DNA of 64,000 nucleotides, from assembly GCA_023014335.1 (NCBI GenBank), contig JAECYW010000021.1, positions 62,001 to 126,000 of the forward strand, read 5' to 3'. Within the stretch, counting starts at the first letter, position 1. The number at the start of each line of letters is the position of its first letter. The position numbers and the translations under genes were made by a program. The notes beneath the pieces are model-generated. The model worked only from the letters and a program-made list of their open reading frames with translations, was not told where the DNA came from and made no database searches. The stretch is from Galerina marginata. Lineage: Eukaryota; Basidiomycota; Agaricomycetes; Agaricales; Galerinaceae. Below, one piece after another: positions 31,899-43,050 of the stretch.

Positions 31899-33179
31899 CT
31901 TGTGAAGCAGCCATTGCTGCGCATGGCAAATACGAGTTCTTTATGTTTTTATTGTCTAAATAAGTTCATCAGTATCAAATACCCAGCTATTGATTATAAT
32001 TTTTACACTAAATAAAAACAGCATAAAATATTTAAAGACTCAAAACAAATCACACAATTCCTTAGCATTTACAATTAGTAATGAAATCATTCATTTGAAT
32101 AATAAATTGAAGTATTTAAGGAATGGTGCAAATATTTGTCAATATTTGTGAGCATAAATATACTCAGCAGATAACCCAGAAATTTGCAAATTTCACAATA
32201 TGAAATTCATGATATTTGAACAAGAATCCAGAAAGCTATGATATTATAATATATTTAATCTCTTATCTTGAGCAGTTTCTCAGCATATAAGTTATCAGAT
32301 TGCATGGTATAAGTATATTTGGACTCAGAAAAAATTTCTCTTATTTTACAGTTTTTTTTTCGCTTTCCACAACTTTCCCACACTTGGATACAAAATGCTT
32401 ATTTCTTGAATAATACAAACAGAGCCAAATATTTGCAAATAATTATCCACCTATTTTATTGCCCTGAATTTTCTGGATTTTCTGATATTAAAATTATGTA
32501 ATTTGAGTCAGAACTGAGCATGTTAGAGCCTGATTACTGATTTGCAAACTCGTGTCCAAAAGTCATTTCTCAATGAGGAAATTACCTGGTCACATGATTT
32601 TAATATATTTGTAATCAAAAAAATTCAGGCTATTTTCCAATATTATTTCTGGATTCATTACATAACATTCTCACCCCACAGATCAGATCTGCATGCTAAA
32701 AGTCTAATAATCCGATCATGATCGACATTGTGCACAGCATGATGCACGCCAAGATCAAAAATGGGTTTAGTCGACCCACTTTTGATCTCGGCATGCGTCA
32801 TCAGTCAATTAATGATGTGTGATGTCATTAATGTGCAATATCCATACATTTAAATATTTATTTTAGGCATATCTCCATCAAATCTTCACGGATTCTGATG
32901 AAATAAATTGTAAGATATTCAGAAAATTCAGGGCTATAAATCATACTAAATGCGCGTTGCAGGAATCGGACTATTTGGTCACGTATGGGCATTATAAGAG
33001 TTGTTGACAGCATATCAGAGTATTGCATCATTGGTTATCAAGGGAAGTGATGGATCTGATGTCATAAATATAGCAATGTGATGTCATTGATCCCATCAAT
33101 AAATCTGTGGTCGCACTGCAAGCAATTTGGCTTGTTCTCTGGATAAGAACCAGTCCTTTTACTACGTAAGGACTTGTAA
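31899..33179 (-). mobile_element. HINE-like element, long subfamily (1281 bp)
   Basis: On the minus strand: tip TTACAAGTCCTTACG, about 1.2 kb of AT-rich non-coding body, then GCCATGCGCAGCAATGGC and an 11-nt tail ending CACAAG. The body matches 43850-45051 in inverted orientation over about 1.2 kb (e.g. GATGCAATACTCTGA, TGACCTCGGCGTGC-type and TAGCTGGGTATTTG landmarks). No coding capacity. Confidence 0.8.
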
Positions 33180-36100
33180 AAAAAATTTAGAAATAAAGTT
33201 TCCACCTAATTCATTATCATCTTCTCTTTAAAATATAATAGCTTCAAATTTCTGTAAAGATACTTCTTCAAATAAATTTGAAGAAAGTGGATGTGCTGTA
33301 TGTGGAAAATTGACTGTACTCAGTGAACTTCAGAAATTGTCAGAACTTAAACTCAATTTAAATGTTTTGATCCAGACTGGAATAACTCAACCTGAAAGAC
33401 AAACTTCAAATGACTTCCTCAATGATATTGATGGACCTATTCTTGAAAATGACTTGGATAGTATTTGTAAATCATGTCACAATTCAATCTCAAAAGGAAA
33501 AATGCCATTATTTGCATTAGCAAATGGAAAATGGATTCGAAAAGTACCTAATAAACTTCAAAATCTATCTTTTGCTGAGCAACTTCTTGTGGCTAGAGTT
33601 TGTCATAATAGAGGTTTAGTTAGAGTGTCATCTGGAATGCATAAAATGAGAGCAAATGCTATTTCTTTTGCAAATCCAACACCTAAAATATATAGCATAC
33701 TTCCACCACCAGTTGAAGAAATGGATGAAGTCTTAGCATTTATTTATCCTGGTCCATGTAAATCCACTAAGTCAGACTTTGAAAGAATTCCACTTTTAGT
33801 CCGTCATAAAAAGGTTGCAGCTGCACTTGAGTGGTTAAAGTTAAATCATAAAGATTATTTTGACTTGGAAATTTCATATAAAAATCTTAAAGCCTTATCC
33901 AGAAGATACTCCTCCAGTGGTAGTTGACTTTAAAGAATCAACTTCAAACAGAGATCCAAAATCAATTGCTATAAATGATATGGAAGATGAAACTGGAACT
34001 GAAAATGGACCTTGTCCATTTGTAGTACATGGATTGACTGGTAAAAAATATTCAACAAAAAGTCTTAAAGCTTTAAAAGCCATTGCTCTTAAACATTTGA
34101 CTGATAATAAAAAAATTCTTGCAGTTGAACATGAAAAAAATCCACAATCTATCTATAATAATCCACAGCTTTTCCCTCAAATGATGCCCTGGTTATTTCC
34201 ATATGGACTTGGTGGAATTGGTAACAAACTTCAGAAAAATCATATCTCAGACTTAGCTCATAAAAGACATTTACTGATGTATTATGATAAAAGATTTCAA
34301 ACAGATCCACAATTTCCACTTATTGCTTTTAATCATGAACAAATTAAAGAAAGTACAACAGCTGGATATTTATTAGCAGACAAGCCAAAGTTTGATCAGA
34401 TTTCTAAAAGACTAATGGAAGTTGATATTGGAGTTCTGACAGATTTAATCAAGTGGATGGAAGAAGGTGAAAGAGTTAAGCCTGATTCTGATGAAGAAAA
34501 ACTTTGCTTTCAATTAATTAAATAAAGACTTAGATCATGTTGGAGGATTTGTTAAAGGTTCAACTACTACTAAAAAGTATATGCGGAATGAAATCTGGTC
34601 TTTAATTTCATATCTGGGTGCACCTTTATGGTTTATTACATTTTCTCCAGCTGACAATAAACATCCAATAAGTTTATACTTTGCAGATACTCAAGAAAAA
34701 TTTAGTCCTCTTTTAAGAGATGAAAATGAAAGGTTTAGATTAATAGCTCATAATCCTGTAGCTGGTGCAAGATTTTTTCATTTTATGTGTGAAATGTTCA
34801 TTAAACATATACTTGGAGTTAAAGAAAGTCATTCTGGAATTTATGGAAATACAAATGCATATTATGAAACTGTTGAGCAACAAGGAAGATTGACTTTACA
34901 TATGCATATGCTTTTTTGGTTAAAAGGTGCATTATCACCTCAGGAAATAAGGGATAAAATTATGGATCCAACTTCAGAATTTCAAAAGCAAATAGTTGAA
35001 TATTTAGAGAGTGTTCATATTGGAGAATTTATGACTGGAACTCAGGAAGAAGTTGGGCATAAAATTGAGCTTGAAAAAACTCAGAATAAGAATTACCAAG
35101 ATCCAACCCAGACTTTACCTGATCCACCACCACCAATCTGTAAAAACAAATCCTGTGATAATGAGAACTGTCCTGAGTGTAAAAACCTTGAAACTTGGTG
35201 GCATAAATTTAAAAATATTACAGATGACTTGATATTCAGATCTAATGTTCATATCTGTAGAGGTTTTAAGTCAGATAAAAAAGCTGTCAAAAAAGATAGA
35301 CCTGGTTGTATTAAATTACTATTAATAAACATGGAAATTGTAAAGCCAGATTTCCTAGAGAACTTTTTGAACAGAGTGAAGTTGATCCTAAAACTGGTGC
35401 ATTAAATATTAAAAAAGGTGAAGCTTGGATTAATACTTTGACTCCATTAGTAACATATCTTTTGAGATGTAATTCAGATATAACAAGCTTGCTTTCTGGA
35501 ACAGCAATTAAGGCAATTGTGGCCTATATTTCAGATTATGTTACTAAACCTGGTCTTAAAACTTATAGCATATTTGATACTATTAAAAGTGTCTTTAATA
35601 GAAATTCTGAAATAATTGGTGGGTCATTGAAAAGAAAAGAAAAAGCTAGATGGCTTATTACTCAAACTGTAAATTCTTTGACTTCTAAGATGGAAATTGG
35701 TGGTCCAATGGCTGCGTTATATTTATTAGAAAATTCTGACCACTATATTAGCCACAAATTTATATCTGTTTATTGGAAAAATTATGTTAGAGAGGTTTCA
35801 AAGTCTTGGAGAACTGAAGAAGATTGAGAAGAAATAATTCCTGAAAAGCTTGTGATTCAAAAAGATAAAGATGGAAAATATATTGGATTCTCAGCAGTAC
35901 ATGATTATATATATAGGCCTAAGATTTTTGAAAACAAAACTTTATATAAATGGGTCCAAATGGCATCCAGAATTAAATCTTCAGCTTCTAAAAAGCCAAT
36001 ATGACCAAATCTGATGATGAACTTGATTTGTTTAACCATGAATCATCTGAAAATATCAAGTCCAAAATATCTGAATCTAAAAAATGCAAAGCTACAGTTG

Positions 36101-36316
36101 AAACTGAAGAATCTGAGGATGAACTGAATATTTATTCAGATGAAAATGAATACTTTGATGAACTTGTTTCAGATAAAGATACTGAATCTGAAGTTGAAGA
36201 GGAAGAGGAAGAAATGTTAGGCTCAAAATTACATTTGTTTTTGAAAGATCATCTACTTTATAAAACTCATAAAGTCCAGTTTGATGAGAGAAAGAAAAAT
36301 ACTGTGCCTAATTTTG
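33180..36316 (+). pseudogene. Decayed Helitron RepHel fragment
   Basis: Aligns by eye to residues of about 480-1500 of the 1453-7491 protein, clearly diverged. Motifs kept: ESGCAVCGKLT, DKRFQTDPQFPLIAFNHEQI, MRNEIWSLISYLGAP, the HUH motif LTLHMHMLFWL (about 34893-34925), AYISDYVTKPG (about 35522-35555) and TLYKWVQ. Frameshifts or stops lie near 33220, 33890, 34523, 35320, 35825 and 36001. The helicase half is absent. Both ends abut HINE-like tips exactly (33179 and 36317). The divergence points to a different Helitron lineage from the one at the left. Confidence 0.9.
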
Positions 36317-37495
36317 TTATAAGTTCTTACATAATAAAAGAACTTGTTTTCCAGCTTGCATAGCAGGCAGAAATGGTTCCTAACAGAACCAATGGAAATT
36401 CTCCCACTGATATAGCGACCCTGCATGGTTTCTGTATCTCAGCCATTACTGGGCCAATTTTAATGATCTTGGTATTAAAAAATTCATAAAAATCAGGGCT
36501 TTCATGTGGAATGTGTATCCAGGGATGATTAGGTCATGTGAGTTGTTCACACGAGCCAAAAAGCAGAAATTTGCGTAAATTTACAGTTGAAACATATTTC
36601 AGTAAGCTAGATATGCTAAAATATGTTGCTCAGACCAATCTAGAATAATGTACAAATATTTACATATGTTTTGCAATGATGTTATGGTGTTCAAATCAGG
36701 CAAACAGTCAGAGTGACTGGATAACCCATAAAAGGCACACCAAACATTGCAAAACATGACCAAATAACTTGGAAATAATGTTTTAGAACCTTACATAATC
36801 AAACTCACAGCAGGACTTTGTGCAATTGTCTTGGGATCAGTGAGACACCAACTTGGACCAAAATATTCTCAGGGATATATCATGTGATATGTGTGCACAG
36901 ACCATCTCTTAGGTAAAAAAACATAATTAGTATTTTTATTTTATTTCAATGCCTTTAAAATCTCTCAATATAGCTTATTTACTGTGTCTCTCAAATAATA
37001 TTCCGCATTTGGTGAGTCACATAAAGATGCGACAATATGTATGTGATATCATCTTTTAGCCCTGACTTTTCTGATAATTACACACTGTATTTCAAGGCAA
37101 TCTGATAAAAACTAAGCGACATATGAATTAATCTTATTACAAGTTCTTACGTAGTAAAAAAACTTGTTTTCCAGCCTGCATAGCAGGCAGAAATGATTCC
37201 TAACGCGAACATTCGAAATTCTCCCACTGCTATAGTGACCTTGCATAGTTTCTGTATCTCAGCCATTACTGGGCCAATTTTTATAATCTTGGTATCAAAA
37301 AATTCGTAAAAATCAGGGCTGATTTTAGGCTTGCTAGAATGGCCTCATTTTTCTGCTTTTTTTAAGTATAAGATCATCCCAATTGGTTCAGATTTGAGCG
37401 GACTATGCATTATTTACTTATTTAACCTTTATTTATGACTTATCTTGAAAGTAAGAACTTGTTTTTGCCATGCACAGCAATGGCCTCTGACCAAG
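36317..37495 (+). mobile_element. HINE-like composite with two 5' tips (1179 bp)
   Basis: Tips at 36317 (TTATAAGTTCTTACA) and 37137 (TTACAAGTTCTTACG), one 3' end at 37495 (GCCATGCACAGCAATGGC plus an 11-nt tail ending CCAAG). The first part matches 39478-40332 and the second matches the short type. The 3' end directly abuts the first base of the copia LTR. No coding capacity. Confidence 0.8.
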
Positions 37496-37818
37496 TGCTA
37501 AATATGAGGAACTCAGTGTAAAGGACAGATGGGCTATGAAGAGCTGAAGTCCAGAGTGAGTAACTAATAATATTGTGAAATGACTATATACTTGCCTGAA
37601 GTCCCCAGTGAGTAACTGGGGACTTCTGGCAACTAGCTAAGCCTTTATATATGAAAATGAGCAATATACCCAAATGAGGAAAGAAGTGATAAGAATCTGA
37701 TAAAGATCAAATGAAGAACTACATAAATGAAGTATGTTTTGATAAGGATCTAATCTAATCTGATAAGATAAGATAGAAAGAATAGAATGTTGTGGAGAGT
37801 GGGAAAGCAGCTTTAACA
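37496..37818 (-). repeat. Copia 3' LTR (323 bp)
   Basis: On the plus strand it begins TGCTAAATATGAGG and ends GCTTTAACA, giving the TG...CA ends of an LTR. The polypurine tract on the minus strand touches it. The start and an internal part (GAGCTGAAGTCC..GAGTGAGTAACT) recur at 42867 and 45052, which fixes it as a repeat. Confidence 0.8.
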
Positions 37819-37863
37819 CACCCTCCTGATCTGGCCAGTCTCCAGAACACAAGAAATATTGGC

Positions 37864-38466
37864 CTAAGGCCTAAGACCCATTTGTTCTCTGCAAAATGCA
37901 ACTTTGGAAGGTGAAAGGGGTTTTGTCAGAAGATCTGCCACTTGTTCATCAGTTGAGATGAAAGATGGTGAAATAAGTCCAACAGCAACAGCATCTCTGA
38001 GCCAGTAAAACCGCAAGTCCAAGTGCTTCATGCGCCCATGGTGTTCAGGATTTTTAGAAACACTGAGAGCACCTTGGTTGTCAACATGCATAATAGAAGG
38101 CTGGATAACAGTGTGCCCAAATTCGTGAAGAATATTGTGCATCCAACATATCTCCTTGCCAGCCTCTACTGCAGCTACATATTCAGCCTCTGTTGTAGAC
38201 AATGCAATAATGCCTTGAAGCTTGCTTAACCAACCAATTGAACCACCAGCCATAGTGGTAATATAGCCACTTGTGGACTTTCCAGTATCAACAGAATCAC
38301 CATGAGCAGAGTCAGTAAATGTAATGAATGGTTCTTGACCATGTTCACCACAATACTGTAACTTGTACTCAAGAGTGCCTTTAAGATATCTGAATAGGTG
38401 CTTGACAGCAGCCCAGTGTTTGGGGCCAGGATTAGAGTTGAAGTATGCCAAATAGGCCACAGTGTA
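37864..38466 (-). pseudogene. Copia RNase H domain
   Basis: Reads YTVAYLAYFNSNPGPKHW, VKHLFRYLKGTLEYKL, FTDSAHGDSVDTGKSTSGY, GIIALSTTEAEYVAA, HVDNQGALSVSKNPEHHGRM, KHLDLRFYWLRDAV, and DLLTKPLS before the stop: a textbook copia RNase H. The N-terminal side is cut at 38466 by the HINE-like insertion that separates it from the RT. Confidence 0.92.
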
Positions 38467-38717
38467 TTGGTCAGAGGCTATTGCTGCGCATGGAAAAAAC
38501 AAGTTCTTACTTTGGGGTGAGTCAGTACTTAGAGAACTGTGATTAAATAGTGGATATTAAATGAGGAATTAAATAAATAAATGATAAATAAGCAAATAAT
38601 GAACAGTTTGCTCAAATCTGAACCAATTGGGATGTTCTTATACTCAAAAAAAGCAGAAAAATGAGGCGGTTCTAACAAGCCTAAAATCTGGCCCTGATTT
38701 TTATGATTTTTTTGATA

Positions 38718-39444
38718 AGATAGGGAGCGTCAGGAACCAGCACCCTTATGTAAGCAAGAAATGACACTCAACGGCAACCTCAATTGCTTCCACAACAATT
38801 CTCTTAACCCATTTTTGGCTTCATGGAAAGGTGTAGGACAGCCTTAGGAACAGTTCTATGGAAAAAAATTTGCTCAAAGTGAGATACAAGTTGCGAAATT
38901 TTGGTTGGAAATATTTTCACCCGAAAAGCTTCAAAAAGCTTCAAAACGTTCAGAAAAATAACAGACAGAAAAAGTTCAAAATCCGACCTCAACATTTTGC
39001 CGCTTATATAATTAATGCACGTGACCTCCTGCCTAACCTGGAACATGTATTGGCGATGGTGAGGGCATACAAAAAGGCCACAAAAAGCATTTAAACACAT
39101 TGATACACAATTATACAATATTTCTGCACATCTGAGTACATAGGTCAATGTTCTGTAGCAATTATCACTTGATATGCGGTCAGAAAGGTATCTCTAACAA
39201 CACGGCCAAATAATGATGGCGGTTTAATCACCTCCGATCGATCAAAATCACCTACTTGCACCCAGTGCTCTTGCGGATTCGGAACGCGGGGTGATGGTAA
39301 AAAAATATAAATTGAATCTGATCTACCAACACCAGAATTATACGCAAAAAAAACTTTTTGGATTTTCCGAAGGCAAGATTTTGCCAGGCTTGGCGCTTAC
39401 TAAGCAGCTTATATAAGGGTGCTGGTTCCTGACGCTCCCTATCT
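38718..39444. mobile_element. Tc1/mariner-type MITE (727 bp) with TA duplication
   Basis: Terminal inverted repeats start AGATAGGGAGCGTCAGGAAC and run about 35 bp to CTTATGTAAGC. TA flanks both ends (38716-38717, 39445-39446). The unoccupied sequence TTTTGATACCAAGAT occurs in other copies of the host repeat (e.g. near 30874). No transposase domain was found in its frames. Confidence 0.85.
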
Positions 39445-39477
39445 TACCAAGATTATCAAAATTGGCTCAGTATACAA

Positions 39478-40729
39478 TTACAAGTTCTTATGTAGTAAAA
39501 GAACTTGTTTTCCAGCCTGCATAGCAGGCAGAAATGGTTCCTAACACAATCATTCAAAATTCTCCTACTCATACAGTGACCCTGCATGGTTTCTGTATCT
39601 CAGCCATTACTAGGCCAATTTTGATGATCTTGGTATCAAAAAATTCCTAAAAATCAGGGCTTTCATGTGGCATGGGTATCCAGGGATGATTAGGTCATGT
39701 GACCTGTTCACACAACCCAAAAAGCGCAAATTTGTGTGAATTTACACTGAAAGCAGATTTCAGTGAGCTAGATATGCTAAAATGTGTTGCCCAGACCAAT
39801 ATAGGATAATGTACAAATATTTACATATGTTTTGCAATGATGTCATGGTGTCCAAATCAGGAAAACAGTCAGCTCAACTTGGTGAAAATCCAAAAATTGG
39901 TGTTAAACTGACTGGATAACCCATAAAAGGCACACCAAACATTGCAAAACATGACCAAATAACATGGAAATAATGTTCTAGAAGCTTACATAATCAAACT
40001 CACAGTAGGACTTTGTGCAATTGCCTTGGAATCAGTTGATGCACCAAGTTAGAACAAAATATTCTCAGGGATATGTCATGTGATATGTGTGCACAGACCA
40101 TCTCTTAGGTAAAAAAAACCATTATCAGTATTTTTTTTTTATTTTAATGCCTTTAAAATCTCTCAATATAGCTTATTTACTGTGTTTTCAACAATATTCC
40201 GCATTTGGTAAGTCACATAAAGATGTGACAATACACATGTAGCACCATCTTTTAGCCCTGATTTTTCTGATAATTACACACTATGTTTCAAGGCAATCTA
40301 ATAAAAACTAAGTGACATATGAATTAATCTTGTTACAAGTTCTTACGTAGTAAAAGAACTTGTTTTCCGGCCTGCATAGCAGGCAGAAATGGTTCCTAAC
40401 GCAATCATTCGAAATTCTCCCACTCATACAGTGACCCTGCATGGTTTCTGTATCTCAGTCAATACTAGGCCAATTTTGATGATCTTGGTATCAAAAAATT
40501 TCTAAAAATCAGGGCCTTCCTGGTCACATGACCAGGCAATTTTAGGTTTACCAGATCCACCTCATTTTTCTGCTTTTTTTGAGTATAAAATCATCCCAAT
40601 AGCTTCAGATTTGAGTGGACTACATATTATTTACTTATTTAACATGTATTTATGTAATACTCTTGGTATGTCTCCATCCCCAAAGTAAGAACTTGTTTTT
40701 GCCATGCGCAGCAATGGCCTCTGACCAAG
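39478..40729 (+). mobile_element. HINE-like composite with two 5' tips (1252 bp)
   Basis: Tips at 39478 and 40333, one 3' end at 40729. Same architecture and similar sequence as 36317-37495, with an extra stretch of about 70 bp near 39870-39925. Flanks are A at the 5' side and T at the 3' side. Confidence 0.8.
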
Positions 40730-40896
40730 TTTTTTTGATACCAAGATCATCAAAATTGGCTCATTAATGGCTGAGATACAGAAACTATGCAAGGTCACTG
40801 TATGAGTGGAAGAAATTTGAATGCTTGTGTTAGAAACCATTTTTGTCTGCTATGCAGGCCGGAAAACAAGTTCTTTTACTATGTAAGAACTTGTAA

Positions 40897-41825
40897 AGCA
40901 ATGTCTGGGTGGGTCATTGTAGCCAAGTACTGCAAAGAGCCAACTGCACTAAGGTATGGGACATTGCACATTTGTTCCACCTCTTCAGCATTTTGAGGAC
41001 CCATGGTAGCCATTGGTGTTTGGACAGGGTGGCAGTCAGACATACCATACTTCTCCAACATGTCCAGAATGTACTGGCGTTGATGGAGTGTGATAGTCCT
41101 GGTTTGACAGTCTCTGCCAACTGCAACACCAAGTAAAAACTGTGTGGGTCCCAAATCACGAAGTGTAAAATGTGCAGCCAGTTGCTTTACAGCTTTGTCA
41201 ATAGCAGCATTAGACTTGGATGCATAGGTAATGTCATCAATGTAAATGGGAACAATGATCTTGACAACTCCATCTGAATAGATGTAAACAGAGCGATCAG
41301 ATTCAATGTGTTTATAACCTATTTTAGTGAGTGCTTTATGCAGTTTGATGTTCCATTGATGTCCAGCTTGTTTCAACCCATAAAGTGGTTAGCAGAGCTT
41401 GAGTACCATATTAGGACCACCTTGGTGGAATCCTTCAGGTAGAAGCATGTAGATGTCTTCCTCAAGGTCACCTTGGGTGAATGCAGCAGAAATGTCAACA
41501 GAACAAAGTCCCAAGTCACCAATTGCAGCCAGAGCAATAATCAAGCGCAAAGTGGCAGAACGGAATGTAGGAGCAAAAACCTCATTGAAATCAATACCAG
41601 GACATTGACTGTATCCTTTGGCAACAATTCAGGCTTTGTAGCACTCTATAGTACCATCTGCATTATGCTTGACTCTAAAGACCCAACCAGAACCAATTGC
41701 CTTTTGACCAGGTGGGAGTTCAACTATTTCCCAGGTTTTGTTCTGCATCAGAGTGTTGTACTCTGTGACAGTAGCCTCTTCCCAATATTGTGCATCATCA
41801 CCTTTCATTGCCTGTTTGTATGTTT
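40897..41825 (-). pseudogene. Copia reverse transcriptase domain
   Basis: Reads WEEATVTEYNTLMQNKTWEIV, IGSGWVFRVKHNADGTIECY, IVAKGYSQCPGIDFNEVF, SVDISAAFTQGDLEEDIYML, LYGLKQAGHQWN, the catalytic VPIYIDDITYAS, FLLGVAVGRD and SAVGSLQYLATMTHPDIA. Two nonsense codons: TGA at 41631-41629 (YKA*IVAKG, most simply CGA to TGA) and TAA at 41391-41389 (before PLYGLKQAG). The 5' side ends at about 41825 against the LINE poly(A). Confidence 0.92.
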
Positions 41826-42866
41826 TTTTTTTTTTAAAAAATCAATAATTTATATACCGGTGCGCGAAAGCAGTCCAGTTGCCTAACTAATACAAATCCC
41901 CAGTCGAAAGCGCACAATAAACTACTAATCCCCGAACCAGACCTGAACTCATCTGCTTCTTCCGAATCCTTCCAACGGCGTCCTTTGTGCGCCAGGCCTT
42001 TGCTAGAAGGGACGGACCACCTAACCGCCCAGTCCTGCGAGGGAGGGACGGCCCCCATCGCTATGCCAATACCACGTAAGGACCGAAGCCCAAACATCTC
42101 CTGGCAGCTGCAGCTGCTGCACTCTCTCCGCCTTCCAAACCTGACACCCACTTTCAGATCCGGACCCAACCCGAAAACCTTCATCCACCCATGCCTTGAC
42201 GACCAGAAAACTCATACCAGCAAAAGGAATAAGCAGGTGCGGGGATAAGGCCCCCAACCAATCCGACGTGCCAACGCCTGACCGCGCAAGCCAAAAACAC
42301 GGCTACCATTCGAGATATGGGTTGGAAAGTAACCACTGGTCGTAGCAAATGCAACCGGGTACGAAACGCGAAGAATGCACGGAACAACACCACCCCATCC
42401 TTGGCCTGTCAACCTTGTCCGAAGGAGGGATTGACCCTCCCCCAACTGACGCGACCCGGGAGAAGGTATTAAGGTCTCTCTGAGTGACGTGCCCGCATGG
42501 AACGCCTTACCCAATGCCCTGCGGTGCTGCCGCCTGGCAGGCGAATAAGAACGCCTTGGGGTTCTCAAGTAAAAACATCAACAATTTGACAACAAACCAT
42601 GTAAACGATCGGTTGGGGATTGTCTATCATACCGCGGACAGTACTTTAGGATGTGTGAGCGGGTCTCGCAAGAAGCGCCGCAGCGGGAATGCAGCGGGGG
42701 CAGCCATGAGGCTCTTGGATGTTAAACTGGTTGTAGTACGAACCAATTGGCGCATGATTCAGTATACACCTGCACAAGCGCGCAAAGGAAGTGGCATCGC
42801 CTTCGGATTCGCGAATATAAGGCCCTGTTAAAGCAGGCGAGCATGGGAACATGTGAGGCAGCAGAG
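41826..42866 (-). mobile_element. 5'-truncated Tad1-like LINE, 3' end
   Basis: GC-rich segment inside the AT-rich copia element. On the minus strand it carries the C-terminal end of a LINE ORF2: TSFARLCRCILNHAPIGSYY, NQFNIQEPHGCPRC, then after a frameshift CETRSHILKYCPRYDRQSPT and LLENPKAFLFA before a stop near 42510. This matches the GHAPxGxYY..F...CxC...TRxHIL..CP.Y end of Tad1-type elements. About 650 bp of 3' UTR ends in a poly(A), seen as T-runs at 41824-41838. No clear target duplication found. Confidence 0.75.
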
Positions 42867-42896
42867 TGCCAAATATGAGGAACTCAGTGTAAAGGA
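42867..42896 (-). repeat. Copia 5' LTR, first of three pieces
   Basis: TGCCAAATATGAGGAACTCA and the next ten bases match the start of the LTR at 37496. The LTR continues after a solo LTR at 43042-43050 (AAGGACAGA) and after a HINE-like composite at 45052-45111 (TGAGCTATAAAGAGCTGAAG...), then stops. Confidence 0.8.
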
Positions 42897-43041
42897 TGTT
42901 GGAGTTTGTGATCCCGATTCGGGTATTTACAGTTGTTATCACCAGATACTTTGTCCTTCCTCTTGTTTGTTCTCCTCCTTTACCTCTTACCACCATGTTG
43001 TAGCACGCTTATGCGATACCTCTGCCTTTCATATTCCAACA
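42897..43041. mobile_element. Small solo LTR (145 bp) with a 5-bp target duplication
   Basis: Begins TGTTGGAGTTTGTG, ends CATATTCCAACA, and is flanked by AAGGA on both sides (42892-42896 and 43042-43046). The paired LTR at 37496 shows the uninterrupted AAAGGACAGAT. It is short for an LTR, fitting a TRIM-type or other small LTR element. Confidence 0.85.
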
Positions 43042-43050
43042 AAGGACAGA

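Larger units (their letters stand above)
38467..40896 (-). mobile_element. HINE-like insertion in copia, itself expanded by nested elements
   Basis: The 3' end (TTGGTCAGAGGC, leading C lost) is at 38467 and the 5' tip ends at 40896. Host flanks GTGTA|AGCAATG rejoin to give DIA-YTV across the RT/RNase H junction, again without duplication. Inside are a TA-flanked MITE (38718-39444) and a composite copy (39478-40729). Part of the body (TTTTTTGATACCAAG...AAAATTGGCTC) is present on both sides of the composite. Confidence 0.75.
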
